DNA of 64,000 nt from Acanthococcus lagerstroemiae (taxonomy: Eukaryota > Arthropoda > Insecta > Hemiptera > Eriococcidae): contig CM063106.1 of the NCBI GenBank assembly GCA_031841125.1, positions 17,980,001 to 18,044,000 of the forward strand. The letters run 5' to 3'. Both the position numbers and the translations under genes were made by a program. Positions 22,601 through 37,600 of the stretch are shown here, piece after piece (within the stretch, counting starts at the first letter, position 1; every line of letters begins with the position of its first letter). The notes beneath the pieces were generated by a model. It had not been told where the DNA came from, did no database searches, and saw nothing but the letters and a program-made list of their open reading frames with translations.

Positions 22601-25600
22601 CGGTTTATTTTATGTTCCAGAAGTTGCCAAAAGATCGCAGAACCCGTCCATCTTTCGTCTTTCAATCTTGAAATGAGCCCTAGTCATCCCCAGTTTAGCC
22701 TCGATATTGTTCCCACTCCATCTTGGTTATTTTTCAATTTCTTTTTGATAATGCCAAGTTTTGTGTGATCCATTCTTTTAACACCCAAAATTGATCGTTA
22801 AATCGAGTTTTGTGTAGTTCCTATTTTATTCAAAAGTTCTTAATTTAGTGGCCATGTTTGGAATCTTGAAGTTGGGAGCACACGAGCACACACTCAAAAT
22901 TTCACTTTTTTGCGGCAAGGTGAAGAAGCCTACAAAAATATTTTCAATAGACCAGTAATTTGACCATCCCTTTGTAATTCTTGAGTTTATTCATTTTTCC
23001 GTGCGGTTATCAAAAGATATTAATAGCCCAAAGTATGCTGCTTAGCTTCCTTTACGACTTCCATGTTCAGATTGTCTTTTGTTATAATTTAAAAAATGAG
23101 ATAGACATAAAATCGAAAATTACCTTGATAAAAATGATTAAATAAAAGAATTCGAAAATGAAACCGGATTGACAATTATTATCGCATATTCGAACTCCGC
23201 TAGAAGCGCTGTAATCGCTGGACGAAAAGATGATGCTGTTCGTTATCACCATCGACTACAGTGCAAAGTGTCAGTTAAATTACTATCTCCTGCTTTTAGT
23301 ATCGTGTTAAAATGAATTTGTTCAGTTTTACTAGACTACACTTACCCTGACAAAACAGAATTTAGTTCAAAAATGATTATTTTCAATTTCAAACTGATGG
23401 TCATAGTTTACATGTACATACTGACGTAGGGTGTGCAAGAAATCATCTTTTCGTCCGCTGATAAGCTTTATTCGAATATGGAAAAAACGGAAATTTTGAC
23501 CAAGTCAGAAGACTCGAAAGAAATTGTAACAATGAAAAATACGAACATCGTTTTTGTTGCTTTTTCAAACCACTTCTCACTGCGAATGATGAAAAGATGT
23601 TTTAAATAGTAAAATTTTCTGAACAAAATTCTTAATTTTTGAATTTTTAAACTGCATTGTAGACAGCCATTTTTACACTGAAAGGAACCAGGCATCTAGG
23701 CCATCAACTACCCCAACATTTTTTGCTGTACACAGTAAGTATTATGGACTGTCGCGATGTATGAGCTACCTAGTATGGCACGTTCTGCAAAATAATTAGC
23801 AACTTTTTGGGACCCTTTTCTCTCTGTTCGCAAGGAAATACGCAACCACATTTTGTACAAGTTTAGCGTTTGCAATCATTCCATCAAAATTGATAATTTA
23901 TACATGTATCTACAACTGTTTTTATAAAATATTCTGTCTAGTGATAGGCCATCTGTATATTACACAATCATGACCGGGAAGAAGAGAGGGGAATCTGGCA
24001 CTTCATTTTAAGTGAATACATGGAGATGAGCGAGGGGTCTTTCGTGACTGAATACATATTCCAGAGAACGATTCTTCTCAAATTTCAGGAATAACGCAGA
24101 AATAAGTAATCAATACGAGGGAAAGGTATCCAAATTATGAGCGTTTCATTAAGAGGATGAGAGGAAGGTATAAAACAGGCTCAAGTCAGAATCGGATAAC
24201 GCAATATACGTACCCCTTTCAAGCGGTTATCGTTCTGGAAATATGAAAATATTTGAGAAGAGGGCGCCAAACTACAAGTAATTGAGGGGAAACGAGTCTG
24301 TTAATACAGCATACCTACACAATGGTGAGGGGCGGGGTAAATACTACTATATCTAATGATGAAATTCGACTGTCGATTTCTGAAACATATTTACACTCAC
24401 AAATATACCTCACATAGAATGGTAAGCAGGATATACTACACGGTACTAACAAAAGAATGTGACTTCAATTATTATTGTTGGCACAACACAATTTATCCAA
24501 AAAATCGTGTATATCAATTTTTTTTCGCGTCACAAACTGACCGTCCTGCAGCTCTAGATAAAACAATATCCGGCATACCAAGAAATGGCGTGGCCTGAAA
24601 TTTTCAGTGAGGGAAAAGATAACGACTGGTCATCTCAGGAAAATACCGTTGGAATCACGTTAGTTTCCCCACTCACCTCGCACACCATATCAAAAGAAAC
24701 AGTTAACATGAGGAATCAACAAAATTCACGATTCTCTCGGAGCCTTGTTTAAAATTTGCATTCAATGCAGGAATAGAAAGGGACTGTCTGTGCTACCGTA
24801 CAAATCGATTTTGTGATGACAGAATGTCTCGGCTGAGCCGGGAGAAAAGAAAATTGGTTGTAGTTTTCGTCAAGAAAAAAAGAAAACAGAATTGAAGGGG
24901 TTACAAGACCTACAATTTGGAAGGTAGGGAATTGCTACGGTAAATCTGATAAGACATTTCAATTTATTACTTTTTTTTTTTTTTTTAAAGGAAAGCAATA
25001 GGTAGTACGTAGAAAATGAACCCAAAAATTAGATAACTACTAACTACTGACCTTCAACATAGAAGGGGTAATACGAATTCGAAAATTGAAAACAGAAAAA
25101 TGGAGTGAAATTTTTAACCGCATGAATATAGACTGCACAGCCCCACAATATTCAAGACAGGCATTAAATTACGAAAGTTAAGTTTGGTCAGATCTTAAAA
25201 GTACTACTCACTGCTAATCTTTACATGAAATTTGCAAAATTTTACTGAGTTATTTTGCCTTTTTTTTTTTTTTTTTTTTTTTTTTAGTATCAGGAATGGC
25301 TATGGACTACAGGTAATGTGGAAATGGAATAAAACTACATCTCCTAGTTGCCTATTATCAATACTGAAGGGGCAGCCAAAGTAATGATTCATGACGGTTG
25401 AAAATTCCGCTCATTTTTCGTTATTTTAATTTTCAAACTCATATATCATCCATTCGATATAGGTTTACTACACAGTGTCTACATCAGAAAATATTTCAAC
25501 GCTGAAATTTACTATTTTTTTCAAATTTTGTAGACTCGTAGTCCTTCCAGTTTAGAGAATAAGCCATACATGTACAGAACTTTTTTATTCCCTTGATCCG

Positions 25601-28600
25601 AACCATAACCTGTTACTTTTCACCTATTAAGGTGGGATACACGGGACATGCCATTAAAAATGCTCTGGAAAAAAGACCCGAGGCTACATGGTCAACAGAT
25701 CCCTTTTCCAAGATACCCTGAAGCAGATGTAGACTGAAACAGAACGTAGACAGCAGTGAGCACGTTGAGTGATACACAGTGGAAGATATGTACATTACAG
25801 TTCATTTCAGCTTCCTCACAACGTCAGTACGAACAATTTTGAAAATCGAGAGAATGCATAACCATCTCCCAGACAGGGACGAAAGGGCCGTGGGGGTTAA
25901 CCCCCCCCCCTCCCCTAAATCTGACAGTTGGCAAATTCTGTAACTGTGCATTTGAATTTTTCATTCTTCAAGAACATTTGTTTATTTCGGTACTTATTTT
26001 TTAACTAAAAAATATTTCGATTGAAAAATCGGCAAATTTTCAGTTTATAAAAAATATTTATCGACAGATTTTTCTTCTCCATCCGCCTTCCCCAAACTGA
26101 AAGCCAAATTTCGTCTCTGCTCCCAGACATGCTAATTCTATAAAATGATTTGGATGGCGAAGTACGACATTTATCAAGTAGACATCTACTGCTCATTACA
26201 CTTAAAAGCCATGTACCCACATAGAAGCGTTTACGGAGAATGGGAAAGAATCGGGCAATTTGCAAAGGCATCATTTCTTCGGGCCGTCCAGCGCTAGTAT
26301 CGCCGATGAAAAGGGGAATGTTTTTGGCACCAGTACAATAGGGTTTGACAAAAAGGTTCACCTTTTCATAACTTATAACAATGGCAGATTGCAACGCTCT
26401 CTGTAGATGGACGGCCCGAATTTGTTTTTCATTTAGACACTGACTGCACTGCCTTGGTCATGATAGCGTTAATTTCGTACTCGCACGAACAAGTCACGCG
26501 TTTTATCGACGAAGGGATTATCAGAGTCCGTTCAAGCGAGACTCCTTCGTGGGATACTTTTATGGTAAGTTTGTTGGGCGGATGAGAATCGCTTTTATCC
26601 ATATTCTCTCTACCAAAAGCACAGACACTTCGCGAATCGATGAAGCACTATTACATTAGGGGAGAGGGGGAAATCCGCAAATGAATATTGAAAAAGAGCA
26701 AATTTTACAGAAATATCGACCGCAGCGATACCGACGCCACATTCGATTCCTTGCACCCAAATGTCGAGCCAAGTTCAATAGCCAAAACTTCACATAATTG
26801 GCTTCGTGCAGCTTATACATATTCAGGGGGTCTACAGAAACTGAAAAGTAAAAATTAAGTACTTTTTCAAGACCCTTTGCAGGACTGTAGCTAGCATATT
26901 TTCCATCTTTTCCCCGAGAGTGCAAATTTCACTTTGTTTCCAATTGTTTTATCCCCTTTACCCCTCTCTCCGTTTTGCTCTCCCAATTCCCCCCGTCTTG
27001 TGAATATACATCCTGTGATACACTTTTCAGTGACCATTTACAGGAAATGCAAGAAAATTTATTTTTGAGTATTTTCAACAAAAATAGACTTTTTCATTTT
27101 TTTCTTCTTCAAATTTCAGCACTTCTAAGGACTTTTAGGACCTACTTTCAAAATTCAGGACTTCAAGGACTTTTTAGCAGCTGTAGACACCAGACACCAT
27201 GATATTACTTCATAAATCACGCGAAGTTATTATACCTTCACGGCACTTCACCAACTACCGTGTTCTGGGAACGGTTATTTCGAGTGGCTACATTCGTGAA
27301 GTTTGACTTACTTTGAGAAATAATACTGTAACTGAGCTGAAAGCATCTGTTTCAGTTTGTCGACTGGAATGCCGGTTTCTGAGTGGTAAACTGAACCATC
27401 AACGTTGTAATTCATGGTAGATCCTCTCGAAGTCGGATGATGCTCTCCGTGAGATTCAGAAGATTCAATGCCATTCATCAATAATCTAAACAAATAAGAA
27501 ACCAAAAAAAAAAAAAAAGGTGTAAGAACGGTTGACTGAAAATACAAACTATTTCTGGAAATCGACACTCGTAACAAATGCTCTGCGCAATTAACAATGT
27601 AAATAGGACTTCGGAAACCGAAAATCCTAGACCTTCATTCAACAAGCCAATTCTAGTTTCCCTTATCTGTCAAACAAGACATACAAGTATCAAATGGCCG
27701 TTCATTCGAACGTACGTCTCACTGTTTGTTATTAAAATAAACGAACGCAGTAACAACTGTAATGTGATAAGAACCTTGTTCACACTTTGTTATTTTCTCT
27801 CTCTCTCTCTCTATTTTTTTTTTTTTTGGTTCATTCTCTCTTTCAATCGAAGGTTCATATAGATCACCTTGTGTCTCAACAATCTGTATAGTATCAAACG
27901 TCACAATTTCCACCCCAACCATGGATACGTGCGCTCATGCAGTAAACGAAATGAGCAATCATCACATTTCAACAATCCGGTTCGAAATCCATGAACAGTA
28001 CGATGTCCTTATCGTAATTTTCTTGGACCCCTAATTTTCACACGCTGATAGTTGCCAAAAAAATAGAGAAGACCTTTACTAAAATTTCAAGTCGACCAGA
28101 TGAGAGGAACACATACCTCTGGGCAGGGGCGGATACAGAAAATAATTTCAGGGGGAAAGGGATCCGAATGAAAAATGTTATAGACGAAACATAATAAATA
28201 AGTTGCGTTGGTAGATATTTAGATGTTTCGGAGTGGGGGGGGGGTCCGGACTCCCGATTTCCACCCCTGTCACCGTGTCTTTCTTATTGGGAGTAACGTT
28301 CTGACTCTTGAAACTAAATTTTCTCAATAACGCTAGAAATAACTGCACACGTTCCTGAGAGCGGTTTGAATTTACTCAGAATATAAAATTTCCTCATTCC
28401 ACGATCTTGGTTGATGGCTCCGGAAAGGAGTTCCAAAATGAGAAGTAGACAGGGTGTCTACAGGCTCTTCAAAAATTTTTTTTAAATATTTTTTCCCGAC
28501 ATCCTTTTTGTACTTGAAGAATCTAGACATAAAAGTGCTAGGATTATTTTTAAATTTCAAATATAAAAACATGAGTATAAATTGAAGGACTTGATAATAA

Positions 28601-31600
28601 ATGCAATTAAGGTAATCATCATAATTCTCACATCACATTACTTTCCTACAGAATTTTCCACTGGATGGTAATTTACTAATTTTTTTTCAACCTTTCAGTA
28701 AATTCCTCGAAATTTCTTCATGTTTTCCTGACTTCCTGACCAACTTTCAAGAATCCTGACTTCTGACTTCCTAATTTTGTATAGATACCCTATAAGAAAG
28801 GCAGAAATATAAAATTCGAAATACGAGTTCATTCACGGGTTAGTGTCTTAATACAACCCCCTCCTTCGGGTCATCAAAGGAGGTTGACGTAATTAATAGT
28901 CGTTTCCGAGGGTAGTTTTTACGCATTGATATAATCATTTGGGCATTTCTCCTCTGATGGAACGTAACGATTCAGGCCCCAAAGTTTCTGATGAATTCAA
29001 GTTTAGTGACTTGGAAAAACCATAACTGAAATACAATTTCGAAAAAATTACGAATACTTCATCTTGACCTCTCTTTGGTGCATTTTCGAAAATACTTTCT
29101 AAATCGAATTCAACTACCTCGAAACCCTACAAATCAAGTACCATTTTGAAAAAGTCTATTCAGACGCCGGTTCCCTTCGGTGGTACTTCAGGGGATCGAA
29201 TTGGGAACCTCACTCCACAATCAGAGACGAAACTTGGACTTCCATTTTGGAGAGGGGGGGGGGAGAACAAGATAAATTTGCCGACAAAATTTGAAAATAT
29301 GCCGGTTTTTCAATCAACATTTTTTTTTATTGAACAAAAAATGAACAAACAAACATTCTTAAAAAATGAAAAATTCAAACGAACAGGTTCAAAATTTGCC
29401 GACGGCCAAATTATTGGGGACGGGTGGTGTCAGCCCCCCCCCCCAATCGAACTCAGCAACTTGAAAACCATGTGAGTCAATTCCTACTTCAATTTTAATT
29501 CTTCAGCCCTCCCATTTATTTTTTGGAATTCTCCCTCGGGGCCATCACCAACCCACATCAAAGAGCTAAACAATTTTACATCCAAGTTGGATTCAAACCC
29601 TCATTCAAAACTCGTATGCAAATATGTGTATTTTCAGTATAATTACTAGCAGAGAAAAAAATTAATTGAATTATAAAAGTTAAAACTCCATTTCATACCT
29701 CACAAGAGCAATGGCTTGTGGCACACGTTCATCTCATCTGATCGACCTGAAATTTTACTACGGGACTGCTACATTTTCTAGACATACATCAATGTTTCGA
29801 GAGAATTAGCGATATAAATAATGGACATCCTAATGAATAGTGAGACTGTTTTCTGCCAAAAAAGACAGCGAATAAGGAAATTGAACTGCGAAAACAATTC
29901 AACTCTGTGAGGTACACATCATTTCATTATTTTCTTCACCAACAGTGAGATGAAAACCGATCCTACCCCTCCCCCTCTATTTCCTCATTATACATACTAT
30001 AACGGCGGGGAAATAATTAATAATCGCGGACAAACTAGTATTTAGTTAGTTAATCTGTGACTGCGAATAAAACAGCAGTTTTCAGCTGCATTCGGCGTAG
30101 GTACTACGTTTCGCCAACTGTTCATAATACCTTCGCATAAAGATGCAATTAAATTATCTAGAGCACAAAAAGAATTATTAACCGACCGAGAAGCGAGAAT
30201 TCAGCTTGTTTCGGAAACGTTCAATTTCCGAGTAGTAATATCGTTTCCTTAGGAGGAATTCGTATTAGAAAGTCATCCACCAGCGTTGCCGAAGCAAATC
30301 TTTTTATAACTACCCTCGAAAACGATTTCATTCAATAACTATACAAAGACAGGGAAAGAGGAATTTCTTCATTTATTCATAACAATGGAGGCGACTGCAA
30401 AACTACAAATGGATGAAACCACAAAACTACAAATGGACGGAGAAAACACGTTACTAAAAGTAAGAAATTAGATCGAGGTAAAAAATACTGTGCAGCAAGA
30501 AAATCTTTTTCAACACAAGTTTCTGAATAAGACTACCTTTTTCCTCGTAAGTATGTGAATTAGTGGACGTATTCGATACAATTTTTTTTTACAGGGCGCG
30601 GAGAAAATAAGATAAATGCAACGCACTATGGGCTGCCCCCCCCCCCTCACCAAGAAGAAGGAAAGAAAAAGGTTTTGAATACAGATACTCCTGAGTGAAA
30701 ATAGCAGGCAAGGGATTGTGGCCGAGGAGGTTATTTGCTGTAATCATAGTAGTCACAATTACTTACTGTACAACTGTGACGTACAAATAATATTTGGTTC
30801 AACACATGCGAGAACAAAGGAGAGAAAATCTAATCAACCCTGTCACCCCTGATAAACATTCAGTGCGAGAAACCTCGGTATCTCATAACATCTGAAAAAA
30901 ATTAAAAAATCAGATATGCAGGTTGCCTATCTAAGGGCTAAAATCTTACTGGAAAAAAGGGAGACGTGAAAAAAGAGATTTTTCATGTTCTATATTTCCA
31001 GTACGAGTTTTCCAACAATGGTATGGTCATACTCTCGGGCGTATTACCCTATGCAGTACGTTTCAAAAAAACAAAAGTTGAAATTGTTTTCCTAGGTACA
31101 CATTTTCAAAGATAGAATTTTCCTCGTCAGATGCCTATCCAAGTTGTTGGAACCCATCAGAAGCTTTTCTATAAACATTTTTTGTGTCCTTTTGGTATAG
31201 GGTGGAATATACAGTGCAGTGACAACTAGTATCTTTGATTTTTTAAAACCTATTGCATAAGGTAATATAATAAGCCGGAGAGTATGACCGCGCCACTCTT
31301 ACAAAGCTAATATCAGAAATGTAGCATACTTTAAAAATCTCCTGTTTCATGTCTTTCTCTTTTCCAATGAGTAGGCAACTTGCATACCTGATTTCTTTCA
31401 ATTTTTATCCTTTTTTCAGTTATCAAGACACACTCTAGTTCCTTCCACTAAATGATTGTCACGAGTGAAAGGGTTAAAAAAAGCTAACAAAAAAACTTCC
31501 TGCACTATTGCGGAAAAACAATGCGTATACTTCAGCCAAGATCTAATCAGAACGCTAAAAATACTTTTTGCACTAGTGAAAAAAGAACTAACGTTTTTGT

Positions 31601-34600
31601 TAGGCAACATAGCAGATAGGTAGCGGATGGGCAAACAACGCAGCGGACTGTGAGAGATGCAACCTCACGTATCATCATCTTCCTGCAAACTCGAGCAATA
31701 ATTGATCGTTACAGGGACATCCTGGCCGGCAATAAAACGCTAGATAATGGTGGGAGGTATCCGTCCCTCGCACTGCGTCCCACTGTTTGCCAATCTGCTA
31801 TGTTGCTCGACAAAAAACGTTAGCATTGTCGTTTTTTTTGTTGCACTAGTGCAAGAAGTATTTTTAGCGTCTTTAATTAGATTTTCTTTCGCTTACATGT
31901 CACACAAGTTGAACAAAATATTATTGGATGTGCTACTGTTATGCAGTGATTTTTCAAACTTGAAACCTGCAGTAGTTATCTATAGTTATGTTTGTTGAAT
32001 GTTTTGGACAGTGTTTGCACGCGCACGCCCATGCACCGCGTAAAATAAACAGCTATTTATCAATGGAGCTGAAGATATCTTTTATCCGCTTCTTATATCT
32101 AGGTTCTATTATTCAGTCAAGTATTTTCAAGTTTTTGATTAGCAAATATGCTAGTGATATTCTGTTTGCAAATAGGAAGGGTCAATGTGAACAAAGACGC
32201 GAATACTAACACATGCACACAAGCGCATAATCCAATTCCTATGATGATAACGCTAACATACATATACATCAATACATGCACACAACAATCGAATACTTAC
32301 ACATGCCCACTTCACACCGCGCGAGTTCCTTGATGTTTGTTTACATTGACACTTTCTATTTGCGAACAGAGTATAGTGGTTGTGGCTGCTCATTGAGCAG
32401 AAAACTGCCATTTAGTGACTATGACAGGCTGTGCTAATGGCACAATAATTATTCAAATACCAAAAATAAGTTATTTTGCAGATTATTTCACGTTCAGTCA
32501 TTTTTATAGATTAAATGAAGTGTCCATGTTATTAAAACTGCAAAACTTCATGTTAATGCCAACTCGGGGTACTATCACTAGATGTGTACTTATCAGTGTT
32601 AAGCTCGTTATTTGGTGGTGGAACAAAATACACATTTTGTCAACGGGTGGACACTGCGAGCTAGCAAAGTGACTCTCCTGCCATTGCAGAAGCTGCAGGC
32701 AGCGCGGCCAAAGACACTATTTTTTGTGAAAATGGTACTGTTGATGCCGCAGATGAAATGAAAATAACAGTTTAAACGTTAAACCATTTTCACTCAGAAG
32801 CAACGCAATTTTGTCAGAATGTTTCCGAGTATTACTCCCTCACTATTGACTTCCTAAGTAGCTAATGTACATCACTGATGGGGGATGAAACCAGAAAAAA
32901 TTCTGACAAAAATAAGCTGCTTTTCAGTGAAATTGGTCCAAACTTCAAAAACTGTAAATAACTTTTTTTCACTTACGCTTCAAGATCAATTATGCATTCA
33001 AAATTGTGCAACTGAAACTTGAAGCTGTTATAAGGGGGATGTATGCCTTGACACAGTTGGTACCACAACGGGTAACTGAGCGACAAAAGACAGATTCAGT
33101 TCTTTTCTTTTTCTTTTTTTCTTTCTTTCTTTTTTTTTTTGAGAGAGAGAGAGAGACACGGTAGCTTAACATTAGCCTAAGAAGAAAAATTTGTACTCCA
33201 AATGGACAGTATTGAATAATGGCTCGGACTTTAAATAAAACTGTGATGGCAGATTTGACGACATATTTGAAATTAGTGACCCCGACAAACCCCTCCTACG
33301 TTATGTTATTCAATTTAATAATTCAAGATGGTACGAAATTCTGGTTTCTGAGGCTCAAAGCTGAGCCGTTTCCTAAATTCAAAACCAGTGACCCACAAAC
33401 CTTTGTTTTGATGGTTCAATGAACACAGTCCGGTTTGAAGTTTTCAAGTTGAAAAATGGCTTGATACAACCCAGCTTGAGACTTGCAAATAGACCATCTC
33501 CCCTCTGTCGGAAAGAGAAGTTGTAACGTTGCCACTTGAAAATCCTCATTCATTCCACACCAATCTGACTTTGCAACACCAAAAAATGAAAGGAAAAACT
33601 GAAGGATTATCTTTTTACACACTGTACCACTCAAAGTCATCATACACAGCTTTTCTATCGAAAGAATACACGGAGTGCCACATTCGGAGCGAATCGAAAA
33701 CCCTGGCATTCATTTCATGCTGTATACGTGTATCAAAAAGAAAATAGAAAAAATAAAGAGTAGACATTATTCGTATATAGCAACGCTCAACCCTTACGGG
33801 TAAGAATTGCAAACACAATGTTTCATTTGTCAAAACGAGTAAATTTTGATGTGTACGTGAAAAATCACGAAAGAGTTCAATGTACTCGCGGTTACACCGA
33901 TTTGATAACCACATTACAATAAGCGCACGGTATTCCGTACGAAAAAAAAAAAAAAAATCGTGCGATTCTCGACGGAAGAATAACGCTGATAATATTGATT
34001 CATTCATGATTTACAATGACGAAGATTCCAAATAACTTAAAATATGATTAATTATCGCACGCTTTCAAGGCGACTAATTACAAACGCACACCAACTACGA
34101 ACACAGACACACACGCAGACGCGCATTACATTATAGCAATACGGCGGAGCTTGCGATTAAAATACGCGTATAGTTTCACATTGCATTTCATAACACTTAT
34201 CTTCGTATTGACATTATTATAATACTCGTATTTTCCCCAATACGACAGGGAGTCAACATCTATCTAGTTGTTTATTTTCACACTGAAGCGGTTTCTACCC
34301 CAAAATAAAAGTCTTATTCCATCACGTTGCTACAAAGAACAAACAGGAAAGTGTTCACAGGTTCTCAGACTAAATAAATTGTTGACTTTCACATTGAAGA
34401 GGTTGTAGTCCCAAAATAGTGCTACAAAGAACAAACAGGAAAGTGTTCACAGGTTCCCGGACTAAGTTGTTGATTTTCACATTGAAGAGGCTTCTGTCTC
34501 AAAATAGAAGTTTTGTTCCACCACGTTGCTACAAAGAACAAACAGGAACGTATTCACAGGTTCCCAGACTAGCTAAAAACACTTCACCAGAGCATTACTC

Positions 34601-37600
34601 GCCACAAAACCAAAAATACAAATACTTGCACGACCTTAAAGGATGCTACAAGATTCACAGTCGACCCAAATGCACCGTCCTGAGTCTACCAACGATTTTC
34701 TATGAACCACTGGGCGAAAAACGGGGCTGGTATTTGCACCCTGAGGTGTTGCAGTTTAGATGAGCAGGAGCGCCCATCAATATACCTAACAGATGGCACC
34801 CCCCCCCCTTCTCAATAGATAATTTCACTGAATGATGTAGCCAAACTCAACTATGACCTCTGCATGCCAAATACAATTTGATGAAGGGGAAAATTGAAGA
34901 ATGCAGCCTTCTTCGGTAGACATTTTGTTGCATCATTACAATGTTGCTAAGTTCAACTTGGATCTATGGCTAAGTAAGACGCCGTAGAGCCATTTGGATA
35001 AGTGATGGCAAAAGCCCGAGGATTTATTATCGGAGAGCAAGTGCTCAGAACTTTTCTGCGTTTGCTCAGCCGATGCTCCGGGAAGTAAAATTTATAAGGA
35101 TTTTTTGTGATTTGAACATAGAAACCAGGGATGAGCAAATTGATTTCAGCAGATCGTTTAAAAAGTTGAAAATGATCACGGAATTGGATCAAAACATAAT
35201 TTTTTAAAATTTATTATTATTATTATTTTTATTATTATTTTTTTTTTTGGGGGGGGGGGATCCTAAATCACAATTCTGTCCAATTTTTGTGATCTGTCTT
35301 GATCTTAAATCGTGACCCGCGAAAATATCAGCATGCTCATCAATTTTCCATCACGACTTTGGGATCAAATTCGATACAAAAGTCGAGTTACTGTGCCGAC
35401 GTCTACTTTTGGATAGGATTCTATACCGAAGTGAATACACAATTCGACCCAAAAGTCTATGTCAAAAATTGGTTTTCACGTTCTCGAAACAGCATGAAAC
35501 AACACCCACTCACTTTAAACTAACTTAATATAAAGTATAGCCTCCGCCAACACTGCAAACTACTTCGGTGTACATATTATAAAAATAGCGATGCAATGAA
35601 AAGTTGTTCACGTGCCATTTACCGAACAAATGTTGCATAAAATTCGCAACAAATTAATATCATGCCTGACAAAAAGGGAAAGGGTTCTTGCGGTATCTGA
35701 GGGAGCAACTAAATATTTCCCCTAGAAAAACTTACAACACAAGTTTTTCTTAAATCACTCACCTATTTTCAACTATATTTTATTGCGATAGACGTAATTC
35801 TAACCTCAGAGGCAAAATAATATCACAAACGAAGTCAACACTGAAAATTACTAAAATCATATTTATTTATGGCATTTTGAAACCGCAGCACTCCCCTCTC
35901 CTCCATCAACGTTTCAAGTTTTTAAATTCGGAGCAAAATATTATCAAAACGCATTTAGCAGCCTTCAATGTGATGCCCACACTGTCATTCATGAAAACTG
36001 AATCACCCCCCCCCCATTCTCAGGTACAGTTGCGTAAGTATCCAACGCAGGCTTAAACTGATACAAAAAATTAGGTCAATGATCTTCAAAATCTCAAAGA
36101 TAATACAGGTACTGAACTACTCAAATTATCGAATACAAAACCCCTCCTCCCGCTGGTGCCCAATTTTTCAAAAACTGGTTTAAAATAATACGAAAAATGA
36201 ATTCGACAATGATGAGACCAAAAGAAATGATATTCGTATCGTAATTGACAACATTTTCAACCACGACCCTCCCCCTCCCAGCAGGTGTTAAACAATCTCA
36301 GATCAGCAGCAAAATCAAAACAAAACAACCTAATAAACACAACTAACTTCTAAAGTGAGAACTTATTCCAACTAATAATATAACATCCACGGATTGGATA
36401 GACTGCATAATTACAGACAACCAATAGAAGCACACGACTAAACAGGTTCACCATACAGTACTACTCTCGACTATGACTACAGGACCACAAGAGGCAAGTC
36501 TCATTTAGGGTACTCCACTGGTGATGGCATAACAGCCGAAAACGCTCTGGACTACAGAAGAAGAAAAAGTGAATTGGCACACCCTACAAATGGAATATTA
36601 CCAAGTTCACTCACACTCCAAAACGGACACTAAAAAAAATTCCGTATTCAGTACGTTTTTTTAATTACTGCACTTCACGTACAGAGGTACGGAAGTCATT
36701 CTCCAAGTTCTTGGCATACGGCGGTTCCATGGAACTCGGCAAGGGAAGAGAACTGCTAAAATTCGCCGTGTCCCTCCACAAGGTCTGTGTAACATGTAGA
36801 AGCACAAAGAGCATTCTGACTCCCCCTCCGCCCTGTCCAGGGCTAGATTCGAATCAAGTACACATCATGAAGTTTCATACTGTTGCTAATTTTATGCAAA
36901 ATTTCTTCAGTACGCGCACAATTTTTCATTATCTCGCAAATGTTGGCTATTCACAGGAAACGAGTACAAGGGTCACAATTACTCCCTTTTCAACACTATT
37001 CGTAAAAAATTAAAACGATGGTACTAATTTCTCCTTTATTTTACCAGACTATGAACAGTTCTGAAGCATCTAAAAATAAAAAGTCTGTCGATGATACCGA
37101 AATAATATTTCAAACGTGGTACATTTTCGTAAGTCGGATTCAACCTGGGCGAAATTGCAAGCCAGTAACGCAAAAGAGGAGGACTATGGGGATATATCCC
37201 TCCATCCACAGCCCAGAGAAAAAGTAAAATTTTATAGAGTTTCAACCAACATTTTAGAAATTCCAGGCCTTTTTGTCTGTAAAGTCAAAAATTCATTGAT
37301 TAGCCATCATTTTACCAACAAAAATTATACATTCCCTCCTCCCGCCCCACGTACACTTCCTATTTAGTTTTATAATTGATTTTGCTAGTTCGAAAGAATA
37401 CGAATTATTTCAACGGCACATTGACTTTGTCAAAATTGAACGATGAATCTTGAATGCTGTTCTAGAGCCGGGTAGCAATGGGGCTGAAATCATCCAGCTG
37501 ATCTATATGATTTGATTTGATGCCCGTTCAATTTCGCTTTCAAATAAAAGTTCTGGGCCGAAGTTTATCACCGGTACTCAGGGATTCCAAGTACAACTCT

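Larger units (their letters stand above)
21411..27311 (-). other. LARP4 intron, 5.9 kb
   Basis: No exon or recognisable protein. Poly-T runs occur at 24967-24988 and 25259-25285. Repeats of the G/C-tract family (25862-26140) and a CAGGGTGTC-type element (26824-27196) are present. The frame at 26005-26394 (minus) overlaps the repeat family and is unrecognised. Confidence 0.6.

Noticed and set aside
26005..26394. 129-codon minus-strand open frame
   Set aside because: Its 3' part lies in the dispersed repeat 25862-26140 and the rest shows no motif. Treated as chance.
33615..34007. 130-codon minus-strand frame
   Set aside because: Starts with a Phe-rich run caused by poly-A on the + strand. No domain pattern.
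34263..34570. CRISPR array
   Set aside because: Three long units with no short repeat/spacer alternation, in an intron of a eukaryotic gene.
36843..36860. Box B-like AGATTCGAATCAA near 36846
   Set aside because: A short palindrome without a box A at the right distance or SINE-like body.
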